Source: Variovorax paradoxus (lineage in GTDB: Bacteria; Pseudomonadota; Gammaproteobacteria; Burkholderiales; Burkholderiaceae_C). From it: a stretch of 64,000 bases of DNA. The position numbers and the translations under genes are program-made. The DNA lies in NCBI RefSeq assembly GCF_029919115.1, contig NZ_CP123990.1, forward strand, positions 2,666,001 to 2,730,000, in the 5' to 3' direction. Positions 48,304 to 58,639 of this stretch are shown piece after piece; position 1 is the stretch's first letter; every line of letters begins with the position of its first letter. Below the pieces are notes generated by a model that was not told the origin of the DNA, did not search any database, and was given only the letters and a program-made list of their open reading frames with translations.

Positions 48304-50271
48304 ATGCTGCATCCCAAGTACCGACCGGACATAGACGGCCTGCGTGCCATTGCCGTGGCCTCCGTGGTGATCTATCACGCCTTTCCCGGCGTGCTGCCCG
48401 GCGGTTTCATCGGTGTGGACATCTTCTTCGTGATCTCGGGCTTCCTGATCTCGACCATTCTCCTGCAGAGCCAGGTGGCGGGCGATTTCAGCTACCGCGA
48501 CTTCTACGCACGGCGCATCAGGCGCATTTTCCCGGCGCTCATCCTGGTGCTCTTGGCTACCTTGTGCTTCGGCTGGTACATGCTGCTGTCCGACGAGTTT
48601 GCGCAACTGGGCAAGCAGGTGACGGGCGGTGCGGCCTTCTTTGCCAATTTCGTGTTCTGGGCCGACGCGGGTTATTTCGATTCGGCCGCCGAAACCAAGC
48701 CGCTGCTGCATCTGTGGTCGTTGGGTATCGAGGAGCAGTTCTACATTTTCTGGCCGGTGCTGCTGGGTGTGGCCTGGCGCCGCCGCTGGCCGATGATCCG
48801 CGTGATCCTGGCGATTGCGGTGGTGTCGTTCCTGGTCAATGTGCTCACGATCCATCCGTTTCGCACGGCGGCTTTCTATTCGCCGGCTTCGCGCTTCTGG
48901 GAGCTGATGGTGGGCGGCATCCTGGCGTGCATGCGGCTGAAGCCGGCGGCGCCGAGCCGTTTGCGCAGCCATGTGCAGTCCTTCGTCGGCGTGGGCCTGC
49001 TCGGACTGGGGCTGGTGATGATCCGCGGCGACAAGGCTTTTCCCGGCTGGTGGGCGCTGCTGCCCACGCTGGGTGCGGTGAGCTGCATTGCGGCCGGGCC
49101 CACGGGCTTCCTGAACAAGTACCTGCTGTCGAACCGGGTGATGGTGTGGATCGGGCTCATCAGCTATCCGCTCTATCTCTGGCATTGGCCGCTGCTTGCT
49201 TATGCGCGCATCCTCAGCGACGGGTTGCCGTCGCTGCCTGTGCGCGCGGGGGCCGTCATTGCCAGCGTTGTGCTGGCCTGGCTGACCTACAGGTTCGTCG
49301 AGCGCTACACGCGCACGCGCACCGGCCCGGGTCTGCTGCGCTTGCTGGCGGGCTCGGGGGTGGCTTTGGTTGTCGTGGGGCTGGTGGTTTTCTCTGGCGT
49401 GCTGCAGCCGCGCCACCACGACATTCGCCTGCAGCAGATTTCCGAGGCCGCGGCCGACGTGGGCTACTACGACGATTTCAAGAACTACGAACTAGGGCGG
49501 CATCTGCTCTATCGGGTCGGCAATGGGCCGCGCAAGAGCCTGCTGGTCGGCGACAGCCACGTGCAGCAATATGGTCCGCGCGCAGAGGAGCTCGCGCGCA
49601 CCGTGCCCGACAAGGCAAACACCATCTACTTTGCAACGCAGGGGTCTTGCCCGCCGATTCCCGGTGTTTACGCGGATGCGAACATAGGGTGCGCCGAGCG
49701 GCGCACGGCCGTGCTGGATTTCGCCCGCGGCCCAGAGATCGACACGGTAGTGATCGGCGGCTGCTGGAACTGCTACTTCATCGCGGGCGGCGCACCAGGC
49801 TATTACTTCCGCGATGCGAGTGGCGCGGCCCACCAGTTCCGCGGCGGCGACGGCATGGCCCTGGCGTTCGACTCTCTCGGCCAGCTGCTGCGAGAACTGT
49901 CAGGCAAGGGCAAGAAGGTTTTTCTGCTGCTCGACATTCCGGTAGCACCCGATTTCGAGCCGAAGCGCCTGCTCGAAGGCAGCCGATTGACCTCCATGAA
50001 GGTCTCGACCACAACCCCGACGCTGCCGATACCGCAGGACCAGCGCGAGTTGAACGATCGCCTGCGGCAGATCGGTCTTGCAAGCGGCGTGGAAGTGATC
50101 GACGCCGTTGCGAACCTGTGTACCGCGGACGGCCAGTGCCTGCGCACCATGTCCGACGGTGCTCCCGCCTACAAGGACGCGGGCCACTTGCGGCCCAAGT
50201 ACACCCGCTCGTTTGCAACCTACATGGACCGCGCGCTGCTGGACGAAGGCGGCGCGGCGCCGAAGAAGTAG
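48304..50271 (+). CDS. Acyltransferase-3/SGNH (OafA-type) O-acetyltransferase
   Basis: This 655-residue membrane enzyme acetylates a surface polysaccharide. Residues 1-370 are an acyltransferase-3 domain with the signature RPDIDGLRAIAVASVVIYHAF and about ten helices (IFFVISGFLIS, LWSLGIEEQFYIFWP). The C-terminal part is a periplasmic SGNH domain with nucleophile in VGDSHVQQYG and DAGH (DxxH) near the end. This is the OafA/OatA layout. It separates the secA-argJ-mutT block from yacG-zapD and has no obvious partner; a second acetylation module lies 1.1 kb further on. Confidence 0.92.
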   Translation: MLHPKYRPDIDGLRAIAVASVVIYHAFPGVLPGGFIGVDIFFVISGFLISTILLQSQVAGDFSYRDFYARRIRRIFPALILVLLATLCFGWYMLLSDEFAQLGKQVTGGAAFFANFVFWADAGYFDSAAETKPLLHLWSLGIEEQFYIFWPVLLGVAWRRRWPMIRVILAIAVVSFLVNVLTIHPFRTAAFYSPASRFWELMVGGILACMRLKPAAPSRLRSHVQSFVGVGLLGLGLVMIRGDKAFPGWWALLPTLGAVSCIAAGPTGFLNKYLLSNRVMVWIGLISYPLYLWHWPLLAYARILSDGLPSLPVRAGAVIASVVLAWLTYRFVERYTRTRTGPGLLRLLAGSGVALVVVGLVVFSGVLQPRHHDIRLQQISEAAADVGYYDDFKNYELGRHLLYRVGNGPRKSLLVGDSHVQQYGPRAEELARTVPDKANTIYFATQGSCPPIPGVYADANIGCAERRTAVLDFARGPEIDTVVIGGCWNCYFIAGGAPGYYFRDASGAAHQFRGGDGMALAFDSLGQLLRELSGKGKKVFLLLDIPVAPDFEPKRLLEGSRLTSMKVSTTTPTLPIPQDQRELNDRLRQIGLASGVEVIDAVANLCTADGQCLRTMSDGAPAYKDAGHLRPKYTRSFATYMDRALLDEGGAAPKK

Positions 50272-50302
50272 CGCGAAGCCGCTGCGGTGGCCGCGGCGCC
50301 TT

Positions 50303-50524
50303 TTACTGCTTCAGCTTGGGGTCGCCGAAGGTCTCTTCGTCCGGCGGCTCTTCGGCGGGCATCCTGAATTCCTCGTTGGCCCATGCGCCGAGGTCGATAC
50401 CCTTGCAGCGCGCGCTGCAGAAGGGCCGATAGGGGTTGCTGGCGGCATAGATGCTGTCACCGCCGCAGGCGGGGCAGCGGACGATCCGCTCGCCGATGTC
50501 GTTGTGGGTCCTGCCGTTGCTCAT
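50303..50524 (-). CDS. yacG: DNA gyrase inhibitor YacG
   Basis: YacG binds GyrB and blocks DNA gyrase. The 73-residue protein carries the zinc motif CPACGG...[19 protein letters not shown] and an acidic tail. It is convergent with the OafA-type acyltransferase and lies 26 bases after zapD. In many proteobacteria coaE, zapD and yacG are adjacent; here two acetylation genes separate coaE from zapD. Confidence 0.95.
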   Translation of the reverse strand: MSNGRTHNDIGERIVRCPACGGDSIYAASNPYRPFCSARCKGIDLGAWANEEFRMPAEEPPDEETFGDPKLKQ

Positions 50525-50550
50525 GGCGTGTCGTTGATGCGCTGCTGCGC

Positions 50551-51306
50551 TCAGGCGCAGAGCGTGAGTTCGAAGGCTGCGTCTTCCGTGCTCTGGTGCA
50601 GGCGGTCGTCGGCCTCGTGGCGCATCATGCGCACCGAAACCATGAGCCGGTTGCCGCTGATTTCAGGCACCAGCCCGAGCGCCGGGTCGATCCGCAGGCG
50701 CAGCAGCTGGAAGCTGCGGCCCTGCGGCAGGTTTTGCTGAAACTGCCCATGAGTGGCAATGACCTTGTAGGGCACATCGGCTTCGCGCAGCAGCTTGAGC
50801 AGCAGGTAAATGGATTCGGCCAGCGGCGCGAGCGTGCTCGACCAGCGCTCGAGGTCCTTGCGCCGGCTTTGTGCGCTGCGGTGTTGCCAAGCGTAGTAAG
50901 CGGGGAGGTCGAACTCGCAGGTGCCGCCCGGAATGCCGGCTCGGCTGCGAATGCTCATGAGCCATTCGTTCTCGGTCAGCGCCTGGCCGGCCTTGCCGGA
51001 TACGCTGTTGAGCGCGCCAAAATTCCGTTCGAGCTGGGTGACGACCTGGTCCAGCGCCGCCTCGGCGATCGCCGGGTTGCCGCGGTAGCCGTTGAAGACG
51101 TTCTTGTGCTTTTCAAGATCGCGCATGACGTCGGCCTTGAGGTCGGCGCGCGCGGCAACGTCCATGATCTCGAAAATCGTGACCAGGGCGAAATGATGGG
51201 AAAGCGCGGATTCCGCGGGCACCAGTTCGCCAAGGCGGCGGAACAGGTGCTCCAGCCTCAGGTAGGTCCGGATGCGCTCGTTGAAAGGGTACTCGTAGAG
51301 GATCAC
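50551..51306 (-). CDS. zapD: Cell division protein ZapD
   Basis: ZapD crosslinks FtsZ filaments at midcell. The 251-residue protein starts [22 protein letters not shown] and has [15 protein letters not shown] and [11 protein letters not shown], all family features. Its N-terminal helical domain and C-terminal beta-domain are complete. yacG follows at 26 bases. Upstream on the strand lies the SGNH protein of the inserted acetylation module. Confidence 0.95.
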   Translation of the reverse strand: MILYEYPFNERIRTYLRLEHLFRRLGELVPAESALSHHFALVTIFEIMDVAARADLKADVMRDLEKHKNVFNGYRGNPAIAEAALDQVVTQLERNFGALNSVSGKAGQALTENEWLMSIRSRAGIPGGTCEFDLPAYYAWQHRSAQSRRKDLERWSSTLAPLAESIYLLLKLLREADVPYKVIATHGQFQQNLPQGRSFQLLRLRIDPALGLVPEISGNRLMVSVRMMRHEADDRLHQSTEDAAFELTLCA

Positions 51307-51333
51307 GCGTTCGGGTTCATGTGAGGGACGAGT

Positions 51334-52374
51334 TCATGGCGATTTAGCGGCCGCCGGATTCGGCTGCACTTCACGCACAGCCTCCAGCATACGCTGACCG
51401 AAGAGCAGATACCCGGCAGTGGAAACGTGCGTTTCGTTGGCCGGATACAAGTCTGTGATTTTGAAGCGGTTCTGCTCGGACAGTGTAAAAAGATCCGGGC
51501 CGATTTTCAGGTCGTTGAACGTGCTGCGAAACGCGGCGGCATGGTTCTGGTCGAGGTACACCGTGCTCTTGTTGGGCACGACCATCCAGATGATGCGAAG
51601 GGAAGGCGCCATTTTTTCCGTGAACCTCGCCATGAAGGTGGCGGAGTCGGCGGTAAGCGGGTCCATCAGGCGGTCTTCGGCCGTCATGAGCAATTTGTTG
51701 CAAGCCACGTGGCTGAATTGCTTGCAGCCGTCGGGCACGGTGCGTGCATCGATGAGCGGGCCCCAGCGGTCGGGCGTGTTGGTCCAGCTCTCGGAACGCT
51801 CGATGGCCCGGGTGTTGCGATAGGTCAGCCAGCCCCTCAGCAGCTCCGCGTCCCAGTTCAGGCGGAACTCGGTAGGCGCCGGCTTGGATGGATTTTCGAA
51901 TGGGGGAGGCGAAGGCACGAAGGCGTGCTTCATGGCCGCGCATTCTTTCGAATCTACGATGCGTCCCTGAAGCAGGCGCTCGATGCTCTCGATGATGACG
52001 ACCTTGCCCTTGAAGCCGGATTTGCGCACCCATTCCGAGAAGTCGCTGCACATCGGACCGGTCTTGTCCCAGTGCGTGGTGGCAACGCGGTAGCCGGCGC
52101 CCACCAGCGGCGACTGCCATGCGTAGCGAACCGAGAAGCTGTCGCCGATCACGAGCACGTCGGCTTCCTGGATCGACGAGGCCTTGATGTTGGCGTCAGG
52201 AATAGGCGGGGGCGGATGGTGCCATCCGAAATCGCGCTCGGATATTCGCCCGATGCGTGTCAGGTCGCCATAAGGGATGGGCGTCAGCAGGCTGGTGACC
52301 AGCAGCGCGGCGCAGACAAGAAAGCCCGCAACGAAGATGGCGAGCCACATGCGGGCTGGTTTCGTGTCTTCCAT
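51334..52374 (-). CDS. SGNH/AlgX-J-like periplasmic acetyltransferase partner
   Basis: This 346-residue protein is anchored by one N-terminal helix (MWLAIFVAGFLVCAALLVTSLL). The periplasmic part has an SGNH nucleophile motif VIGDSFSVRYAW and a C-terminal ETHVSTAGYLLFG (DxxH-type His). Such proteins receive acetyl groups from an MBOAT partner and pass them to polysaccharide, as AlgJ/AlgX do with AlgI. It starts two bases after the MBOAT gene stops, so the two form one transcript. Polymer substrate unknown. Confidence 0.86.
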   Translation of the reverse strand: MEDTKPARMWLAIFVAGFLVCAALLVTSLLTPIPYGDLTRIGRISERDFGWHHPPPPIPDANIKASSIQEADVLVIGDSFSVRYAWQSPLVGAGYRVATTHWDKTGPMCSDFSEWVRKSGFKGKVVIIESIERLLQGRIVDSKECAAMKHAFVPSPPPFENPSKPAPTEFRLNWDAELLRGWLTYRNTRAIERSESWTNTPDRWGPLIDARTVPDGCKQFSHVACNKLLMTAEDRLMDPLTADSATFMARFTEKMAPSLRIIWMVVPNKSTVYLDQNHAAAFRSTFNDLKIGPDLFTLSEQNRFKITDLYPANETHVSTAGYLLFGQRMLEAVREVQPNPAAAKSP

Positions 52375-52375
52375 G

Positions 52376-53884
52376 TCAGAACTGGAAATAGAGGAAGGGA
52401 CTGTAGTTGCCGAATTTCGACACGCACAGGCCAAAAAGTAAAACGCATCCCACTGCCGTCAGCACCGTCGCAATGCGGTTGAGCGCAGGGCGTCCGGCCA
52501 GTGCGGCGACGGACGGGATCCAGCGGTCGAGCGTGATGGTCGGTGGCAACGCCAGGCAGATGACGAGGCCGACCAGCATCGTCTGGAAGAACTCGGGCTT
52601 GCGGAACGGCACCTTGAACTCGCCGAAAGCGCTCGGAATCACACCATGCATGCCCAGCATGCCTTTGTAGATCTCGATGGCCGCCGTCATGCTGTCGGCG
52701 CGGAAAACCACCCACGCCACCATCACGCACAGGAAGGTCACGAACCACCCGAGCAGTCGGCCAAGGCGGGACGAGCTTGTCTTGCCGCGCCGCACCGTGG
52801 CGTTCCAGAGGTGGTTGACCATGAGGAAGAGGCCGTGCAGCGCGCCCCAGATCACGAAGGTCCATGCGGCGCCGTGCCACAAGCCACCCAGCAGCATGGT
52901 GAGAAACAGGTTCAGGTAGCGCCTGGCCGGCCCCTTGCGGTTGCCGCCGAGCGGCACGTAGAGATAGTCGCGCAGGAAGTTCGACAGCGAGATGTGCCAG
53001 CGGCGCCAGAACTCGATGATGTTGGTCGACTTGTAGGGCGAGCGGAAGTTGAGCGGCAACTGCACGCCCATGCACAGGGACAGGCCGACGGCCATGTCCG
53101 AATAGCCCGAGAAGTCGAAATAGATCTGCAGCGTATAGGCAAGCACGCCGAGCCACGCGGTGTACAGGGAGGGCAGCACGCCCTCGTGCACGCCCTTGAA
53201 CATCATGTCCGCATACTGCCCGAGCGGGTCGGCGATCAGCATCTTCTTGGCCAGCCCGAAGGTAAAGATGCCCAGGCCGAGCGCGATGTTGCTGGCGTTG
53301 ATCCGGTAGGTGGCCGGATTGCCGAACTGCGGCATCATTTGCGCGTGGTGCAGCACCGGGCCGGCGATCAGGTGCGGAAAATAGGTGACGAACAGCACAT
53401 AGTGGATGAAGCTGCGCTCATGCACTTTGCCCTGCCAGCAGTCGACCAGGAAGGCGATCTGGGTAAAGGTGTAGAACGAGATGCCGATCGGCAGCACGAT
53501 ATGCAGCAGCGGAATCTGCGAGAGGCCGGCCGCGGCCAAGCCGTCGTTCACATTCGAAACGAAGAAATTGGCGTACTTGAAAATTGCCAGCACGCCAAGG
53601 TTGACCACCAGCGCGATGATCAGCAGGGACTTTCGCTTGCGCTCGTCCCGTCCCGGGGCCGGTGTCAGGCGCAGGCCGAACCAATAGTTGATGCAGATCG
53701 ACGCCAGCAGCAGCGGAAGGGCCTTGACGCTCCACCAGCCGTAGAAGAACAGCGACGCCAGGGCAAGGAATCCGGCGGCTGCCCGGGCGTTGCGCTTGCC
53801 GATCAGGAAGAAACCGATCAAGACCAGCGGGAAAAAGACAAAAATAAAGGGGTACGAATTGAAAAGCATCGCGGGGAATGGCAC
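52376..53884 (-). CDS. MBOAT-family (AlgI-like) O-acetyltransferase
   Basis: This 502-residue multi-pass membrane enzyme of the MBOAT/AlgI type moves acetyl groups across the inner membrane. Seen features are LFNSYPFIFVFFPLVL, LLASICINYWFG, LPIGISFYTFTQIAFLVD, WRRWHISLSNFLRDYLYVPLGGN and the His-bearing GGLWHGAAWTFVIWGALHGL. A second in-frame ATG (MLFNSYPF) may be the real start, since most AlgI proteins begin there. It precedes the SGNH partner by one base. The substrate polysaccharide is unknown; the GT2 locus at 17-23 kb is one candidate. Confidence 0.93.
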   Translation of the reverse strand: MPFPAMLFNSYPFIFVFFPLVLIGFFLIGKRNARAAAGFLALASLFFYGWWSVKALPLLLASICINYWFGLRLTPAPGRDERKRKSLLIIALVVNLGVLAIFKYANFFVSNVNDGLAAAGLSQIPLLHIVLPIGISFYTFTQIAFLVDCWQGKVHERSFIHYVLFVTYFPHLIAGPVLHHAQMMPQFGNPATYRINASNIALGLGIFTFGLAKKMLIADPLGQYADMMFKGVHEGVLPSLYTAWLGVLAYTLQIYFDFSGYSDMAVGLSLCMGVQLPLNFRSPYKSTNIIEFWRRWHISLSNFLRDYLYVPLGGNRKGPARRYLNLFLTMLLGGLWHGAAWTFVIWGALHGLFLMVNHLWNATVRRGKTSSSRLGRLLGWFVTFLCVMVAWVVFRADSMTAAIEIYKGMLGMHGVIPSAFGEFKVPFRKPEFFQTMLVGLVICLALPPTITLDRWIPSVAALAGRPALNRIATVLTAVGCVLLFGLCVSKFGNYSPFLYFQF

Positions 53885-53944
53885 CCCTGTGAGCGCCTTC
53901 TCTGTCTTGATCGTTGTGCAGCCGCTGCTGCGGCAAGTCTCGAA

Positions 53945-54553
53945 TTATCGCGTGGCGGGCAGAGCCCACAGCTTCCAGAGACTCCGCACCTCTCGGCCGA
54001 GTTCCTCCAGCGAGAGCGACTCGTTGAAAATGACCGCATCCGCGGCCGCCCTGCGCAAGGCGCGCGGAGCCTGCTGGGCGATCACCGCACTCACGGCTTC
54101 GGCGGTCCAGCCCGAGCGCGCGATGACACGGCGCAATTGGGTTTCTTCGGTCGCGTCGACCACCAGCACCCGGTCGACGTTGGCACGCCAGCGGCCCGAT
54201 TCGACCAGGAGCGGCACATCGAAGACCACCGCCGCGTCCTGTCCTGCGGCAAGGGCCAGGCGCTCGGTTTCGGCGCCGATCAGCGGGTGCAGGATGGATT
54301 CCAGGCGCTTTTTGGCGCTGTTGTCGGCGAACACAAGTTGCCGCATGCCGGCGCGATCCAGCCCGCCGTCCGGCGCAATCACGGTGCGGCCAAACGCGGC
54401 TTCGATGGCCGGCATTGCAATGCCGCCGGCTTGCGCAATGCGGCGTGCAATGGCGTCGGTGTCGACCAGCACGGCGCCTTCGGCCACCAGCAGCGCGGCG
54501 ACCGTGCTCTTGCCGCTTCCAATTCCGCCCGTCAAGCCGATGCGCCGCATCAC
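53945..54553 (-). CDS. coaE: Dephospho-CoA kinase
   Basis: CoaE catalyses the last step of CoA synthesis, phosphorylating dephospho-CoA. The 202-residue protein has the P-loop [23 protein letters not shown], the [11 protein letters not shown] lid and [14 protein letters not shown]. It lies eight bases after pilD in a pilBCD-coaE run. The next gene on this strand is an inserted MBOAT rather than zapD. Confidence 0.97.
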   Translation of the reverse strand: MMRRIGLTGGIGSGKSTVAALLVAEGAVLVDTDAIARRIAQAGGIAMPAIEAAFGRTVIAPDGGLDRAGMRQLVFADNSAKKRLESILHPLIGAETERLALAAGQDAAVVFDVPLLVESGRWRANVDRVLVVDATEETQLRRVIARSGWTAEAVSAVIAQQAPRALRRAAADAVIFNESLSLEELGREVRSLWKLWALPATR

Positions 54554-54560
54554 GCGCTTT

Positions 54561-55529
54561 TCAACGGATCAGTGAGTCGAGCGGGAATGCGAAGGGAATC
54601 CATTGCCGCACGAGTTCAGGACCGGCGACGAGGCAAACCAGGCCCGCACCGGCGAGGAAAGGGCCGAACGCAATTGGAATGTCCTTGTGGGCCAGCTTGC
54701 CGACGACCCGCAGTGCCAGGCCGATCACGGCGCCCACCAACGATGAAACCAGCACGATGGCAATGAGGTAGTCGGCCCCGAGCCAGGCGCCCAGCGCAGC
54801 CAGCAATTTGAAGTCGCCATATCCCATGCCTTCCTTGCCCGTGGCCAGTCGATAGCCATGGTACACAAGCCAGAGGCTCAGGTAGCCGAACACCGCGCCC
54901 CAGACCGCCGCATTCAATGCAACGCCAGTCCAGCCCATGGCCGCGCCGATGAGCCCCAGCCAGAGCAGCGGGTAATTGAGCGAGTCCGGCAGGAACTGCG
55001 TATCGAAATCGATCAGGAACTGGCACACCAGGAGCGCCGCGAACGCCGCCCAGAGCGCGCCCGTGGGGGTCAGGCCGAAACGGTAGGCGCACAAGGCGAA
55101 AAGCGCGCCCGTGATCAGTTCGACCATCGGGTAGCGCGGGCTGATGGATGTCTTGCAGGCTGCGCAACGGCCCCGCAGCACCAGATAGCTCAGCACCGGA
55201 ATGTTCTGGTACCAGCGGATCTTGTGCCCGCAAGCCCCGCAGCGCGAAGCTGGCCGGGCCAGGTCGAATGGCGGCAGGTTCTCGATGGCCACGGCTGCCT
55301 TGTCCGCGGCGGCTTCGAGCCCTGCGGGAGGCGCCGACTTTGGCCCGAAAACCAAGGCCCAAAGCGAGGGCGCATCCTTGGACGACATGAGATTGGCCAC
55401 GGCGTCCGCAAGCCAACCGCGGTACATCATCACCGGCGTGCGGTAGATCACCACATTGAGAAAGCTGCCGACCAAGAGGCCCAACACACCCGCGAAAGCG
55501 GCGTCGAACTCCCGCGATACCAGCATCAA
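54561..55529 (-). CDS. pilD: Prepilin peptidase/N-methyltransferase PilD
   Basis: PilD cleaves and N-methylates type IV prepilins and pseudopilins at the inner membrane. The 322-residue protein has the N-terminal [10 protein letters not shown], the tetra-Cys region CGACGHK and CAACKT, and the aspartyl-protease residues in [11 protein letters not shown] and [14 protein letters not shown]. About eight membrane helices are evident. A cytosolic segment of about 45 residues ([16 protein letters not shown] region) lies between helix 1 and the Cys motifs and is longer than usual. It overlaps pilC by four bases. Confidence 0.96.
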   Translation of the reverse strand: MMLVSREFDAAFAGVLGLLVGSFLNVVIYRTPVMMYRGWLADAVANLMSSKDAPSLWALVFGPKSAPPAGLEAAADKAAVAIENLPPFDLARPASRCGACGHKIRWYQNIPVLSYLVLRGRCAACKTSISPRYPMVELITGALFALCAYRFGLTPTGALWAAFAALLVCQFLIDFDTQFLPDSLNYPLLWLGLIGAAMGWTGVALNAAVWGAVFGYLSLWLVYHGYRLATGKEGMGYGDFKLLAALGAWLGADYLIAIVLVSSLVGAVIGLALRVVGKLAHKDIPIAFGPFLAGAGLVCLVAGPELVRQWIPFAFPLDSLIR

Positions 55530-56755
55530 ACCACTTGGCCCAGCTTGAAGATCGGCAGGTACATCGACACCACGATGCCGCCGATGATGGTGCCCAGGAA
55601 CACGATGATGATGGGTTCCATCAGGCTCGAGAGGCCGGCCACCATGTCGTCCACTTCGGACTCGTAGAAGTCGGCGGCCTTGCCGAGCATGTGGTCGATG
55701 GAGCCGGACTCTTCACCGATGGCCGTCATCTGGATCACCATCGAGGGAAACAGGTTGACGTTGGTCATGGCCGTGGTGAGGCTGGTACCGGTCGAGACCT
55801 CTTGCTGGATCTTGGCCGTCGCGTCGCCGTAAACGGTGTTGCCCGAGGCGCCGCCCACTGAGTCGAGCGCTTCGACGAGCGGAACGCCGGCGGCAAACAT
55901 GGTGGCCAGGGTGCGGGTCCAGCGGGCCACGCACGATTTTTCGATGAGAGTACCGAAGATCGGCACGCGCAAAAGTGCGCGGTCCATCACCCGCTGAACT
56001 TTTTCGTTGCGCTTCCACGCCTGCAGGAAGAAGTAGATGCCGCCGCCAATTCCACCGAAGATCAGCCACCAGTACGAGACGAAGAACTCACTGATGGCCA
56101 TCACGAAGAGCGTGGGAGCGGGCAGGTCGGCACCGAAGGAGGTGAACACCTCCTTGAAAGCCGGAATCACAAAGATCATGATGATTGCCACCACGATAAA
56201 CGCCACGACCACCACCGATGTGGGATACATGAGTGCCGACTTGATCTTCGACTTGATCGCTTCCGTCTTCTCCATGTAGGTGGCGAGGCGGTCCAACAGG
56301 TCTTCGAGGATACCGGCCGCTTCACCAGCCTCCACCAGGTTGCAATAGAGGTTATCGAAGTACTTCGGAAACTTGCGAAACGCCGCCGAAAGCGAGGTTC
56401 CGGTCTCCACGTCGCTTCGAATGTCGTTCAGCAACTTGGCAACGCTCGGGTTCGCGTTGCCACGGCCGACGATGTCGAACGACTGCAGCAGCGGGACGCC
56501 AGCTTTCATCATCGTTGCCAATTGGCGCGTGAAAATCGCGATGTCCTTGGGCTTGATGGACTTGCCCGAGCGCATGCGGCGCTTCTTGATCTTGGATGCA
56601 AGAACCCCCTGGCGCCGCAGTGCGGCCTGCACCTGGTTCTCGCCGGCGGCGCGGAGTTCGCCACGCACCAGCTTGCCATTGCGGTCCTTGCCTTCCCACT
56701 CGTAGACAAATTCCTTGAGTGTGTTTGAAGTGCGCTTGGATGCCACTGTTGCCAT
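55526..56755 (-). CDS. pilC: Type IV pilus inner-membrane platform protein PilC
   Basis: PilC forms the inner-membrane platform for pilus assembly. The 409-residue protein contains two GspF-type domains, with GVPLLQSFDIVGRGNANP and GVPLVEALDSVGGASGN, and three strongly hydrophobic segments (SVVVVAFIVVAIIMIFVIP; WWLIFGGIGGGIYFF; IIIVFLGTIIGGIVV). It lies 29 bases after pilB, whose ATPase acts on it. Confidence 0.96.
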   Translation of the reverse strand: MATVASKRTSNTLKEFVYEWEGKDRNGKLVRGELRAAGENQVQAALRRQGVLASKIKKRRMRSGKSIKPKDIAIFTRQLATMMKAGVPLLQSFDIVGRGNANPSVAKLLNDIRSDVETGTSLSAAFRKFPKYFDNLYCNLVEAGEAAGILEDLLDRLATYMEKTEAIKSKIKSALMYPTSVVVVAFIVVAIIMIFVIPAFKEVFTSFGADLPAPTLFVMAISEFFVSYWWLIFGGIGGGIYFFLQAWKRNEKVQRVMDRALLRVPIFGTLIEKSCVARWTRTLATMFAAGVPLVEALDSVGGASGNTVYGDATAKIQQEVSTGTSLTTAMTNVNLFPSMVIQMTAIGEESGSIDHMLGKAADFYESEVDDMVAGLSSLMEPIIIVFLGTIIGGIVVSMYLPIFKLGQVV

Positions 56756-56784
56756 TCGATCTCCGATTTCTTGCGGTGTGTTCG

Positions 56785-58524
56785 TTATTCGTTGGTGACC
56801 GCCACCACTTCCTCGAGTGAGGTGAGGCCTTGCATGACTTTTCTGAGGCCCGACTGCCGCAGCGAGCGGACGCCCTCGGCCTCGGACTGGCGCGCAATGT
56901 CCAACGCGCTGCCGTCGCGCAGGATGATGGCCTGGATCGCTTCGGAGATCGGCATCACCTGGTAGATGCCGACGCGGCCCTTGTAGCCGCTATTGCACGC
57001 GGAGCAGCCGACCGGTCGATAGGGCTTCCAGGAGCCGTCGAGCTCTTCTTCCTTGAAGCCTGCATCGAGCAGGGTCTGGCGGGGCACATCTGCCGGCGCA
57101 CGGCAGACGTGGCACAGGCGGCGGGCCAGCCGCTGCGCAGTGATCAGGATGACGCTCGAGGCGATGTTGAACGGCGCGATGCCCATGTTCCGCATGCGCG
57201 TGAGCGTGGTCGGCGCATCGTTGGTGTGTAGCGTCGACAGCACCAGGTGGCCCGTTTGCGCGGCCTTGATGGAGATGTCTGCGGTTTCGAGGTCGCGGAT
57301 TTCGCCGACCATGATGATGTCGGGATCCTGCCGGAGGAAGGCACGCAGCGCGGCGGCGAACGTGAGTCCGGCACGTTCGTTGACGTTGACCTGGTTCACC
57401 CCGGGCAGGTTGATTTCGGACGGGTCTTCCGCCGTGGCAATGTTGACGCCGGGCTGGTTCAGCAAGTTCAGGCAGGTATAGAGCGAAACCGTCTTGCCCG
57501 AACCAGTGGGGCCCGTTACCAGCACCATGCCGTAGGGGCGGCCGATCGCGTTCAGCAGCCGTTCCTTTTCATCCGCGTCGTAACCGAGCGCATCGATGCC
57601 CAGGCGCGCGCTGCTCGGATCCAGAATACGGATCACGATCTTCTCGCCGAACAGCGTGGGCAGGGTGCTCACGCGAAAGTCGATCACGCGGTCCGGGCCG
57701 ATCTTGAGCTTCATCCGCCCGTCTTGCGGAATGCGCTTTTCGGAGATGTCGAGCCGGGAGATAACCTTGATGCGCGAGGCCAGCTTGTCCTTGATGAGCG
57801 TGGGCGGGCTGGCAATTTCGCGCAGTTCGCCGTCGATGCGAAAGCGCACCCGATAGTTGTGCTCGTACGGCTCGAAGTGAATGTCCGATGCGCGCATGCT
57901 GACGCCGTCAAGCAGCATCTTGTGAAGGAAGCGAACGACCGGGGCATCCTCGACTTCGGCGATGGCCGCCTGTTCGTTCGTATCGCCCGAGGTGTCCGCC
58001 GTGACGTCGTCGAACTCGAAATCCCCGCCGCCGACGATATTGTTGAGGGTTTCCGACGCGCTGACCGCGGCCGCCTCGATCATGCGCGACAGCTTGTCGT
58101 ACTCGGCAATGACCCAGTCCACGCCCATCTGGGATGCGAACTTGATCTTTTCCACCGCCTGCTGGTCCGAGGGGTCGGCTGTTGCAACAATAAGACGGTT
58201 GTTGCGCTTGCTGAGCACGACGATGCGGTACGCAAGGCACAGCTTGGGGTCGAGCAGGTCCTTGGGCAGGCGCTGGTGATCGATTGCGTCCAGATCGAGC
58301 AGCGGGGCGCCAAAGGCCGAAGAAAGCGTATGGGCCAGGTCCGCCGCCGAGACGGCGCCGCTGCCGGTCAGCTCCGCAATGAAGCTGGTGCGGCTGCTCA
58401 GCGACTTCTGATAGATGTCTTCCGCAGTTTTCGCGGGCAGCTTGCCGGCCGAGACGAGGGCGCGCGCAAGGCCTGGCAGGGCGATTTGCGTGTTTTCTTT
58501 AACAGGAAGTTCGGCGGCAGCCAT
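56785..58524 (-). CDS. pilB: Type IV pilus extension ATPase PilB
   Basis: PilB powers pilus extension. The 579-residue protein has an N-terminal GspE-type domain, Walker A TGPTGSGKTVSLYT, the Asp box (DPDIIMVGEIRDLETA), the His box (GHLVLSTLHTNDA), and the tetra-Cys zinc motif CHVC...CSAC. It is first in pilB-pilC-pilD-coaE. The upstream tRNA-Pro lies 116 bases away; the promoter should be between them. No major pilin gene is present in the window. Confidence 0.97.
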   Translation of the reverse strand: MAAAELPVKENTQIALPGLARALVSAGKLPAKTAEDIYQKSLSSRTSFIAELTGSGAVSAADLAHTLSSAFGAPLLDLDAIDHQRLPKDLLDPKLCLAYRIVVLSKRNNRLIVATADPSDQQAVEKIKFASQMGVDWVIAEYDKLSRMIEAAAVSASETLNNIVGGGDFEFDDVTADTSGDTNEQAAIAEVEDAPVVRFLHKMLLDGVSMRASDIHFEPYEHNYRVRFRIDGELREIASPPTLIKDKLASRIKVISRLDISEKRIPQDGRMKLKIGPDRVIDFRVSTLPTLFGEKIVIRILDPSSARLGIDALGYDADEKERLLNAIGRPYGMVLVTGPTGSGKTVSLYTCLNLLNQPGVNIATAEDPSEINLPGVNQVNVNERAGLTFAAALRAFLRQDPDIIMVGEIRDLETADISIKAAQTGHLVLSTLHTNDAPTTLTRMRNMGIAPFNIASSVILITAQRLARRLCHVCRAPADVPRQTLLDAGFKEEELDGSWKPYRPVGCSACNSGYKGRVGIYQVMPISEAIQAIILRDGSALDIARQSEAEGVRSLRQSGLRKVMQGLTSLEEVVAVTNE

Positions 58525-58639
58525 TCAGCGAATTGCAAAAGATGTGAAAAAATGCTTCACGATCATCGCTGAACACCCGCGTCCTGTAAATCGCTACACA
58601 GCAACAGGCACGGGCATTATTGGTGCCAGCCTAAAAGAC

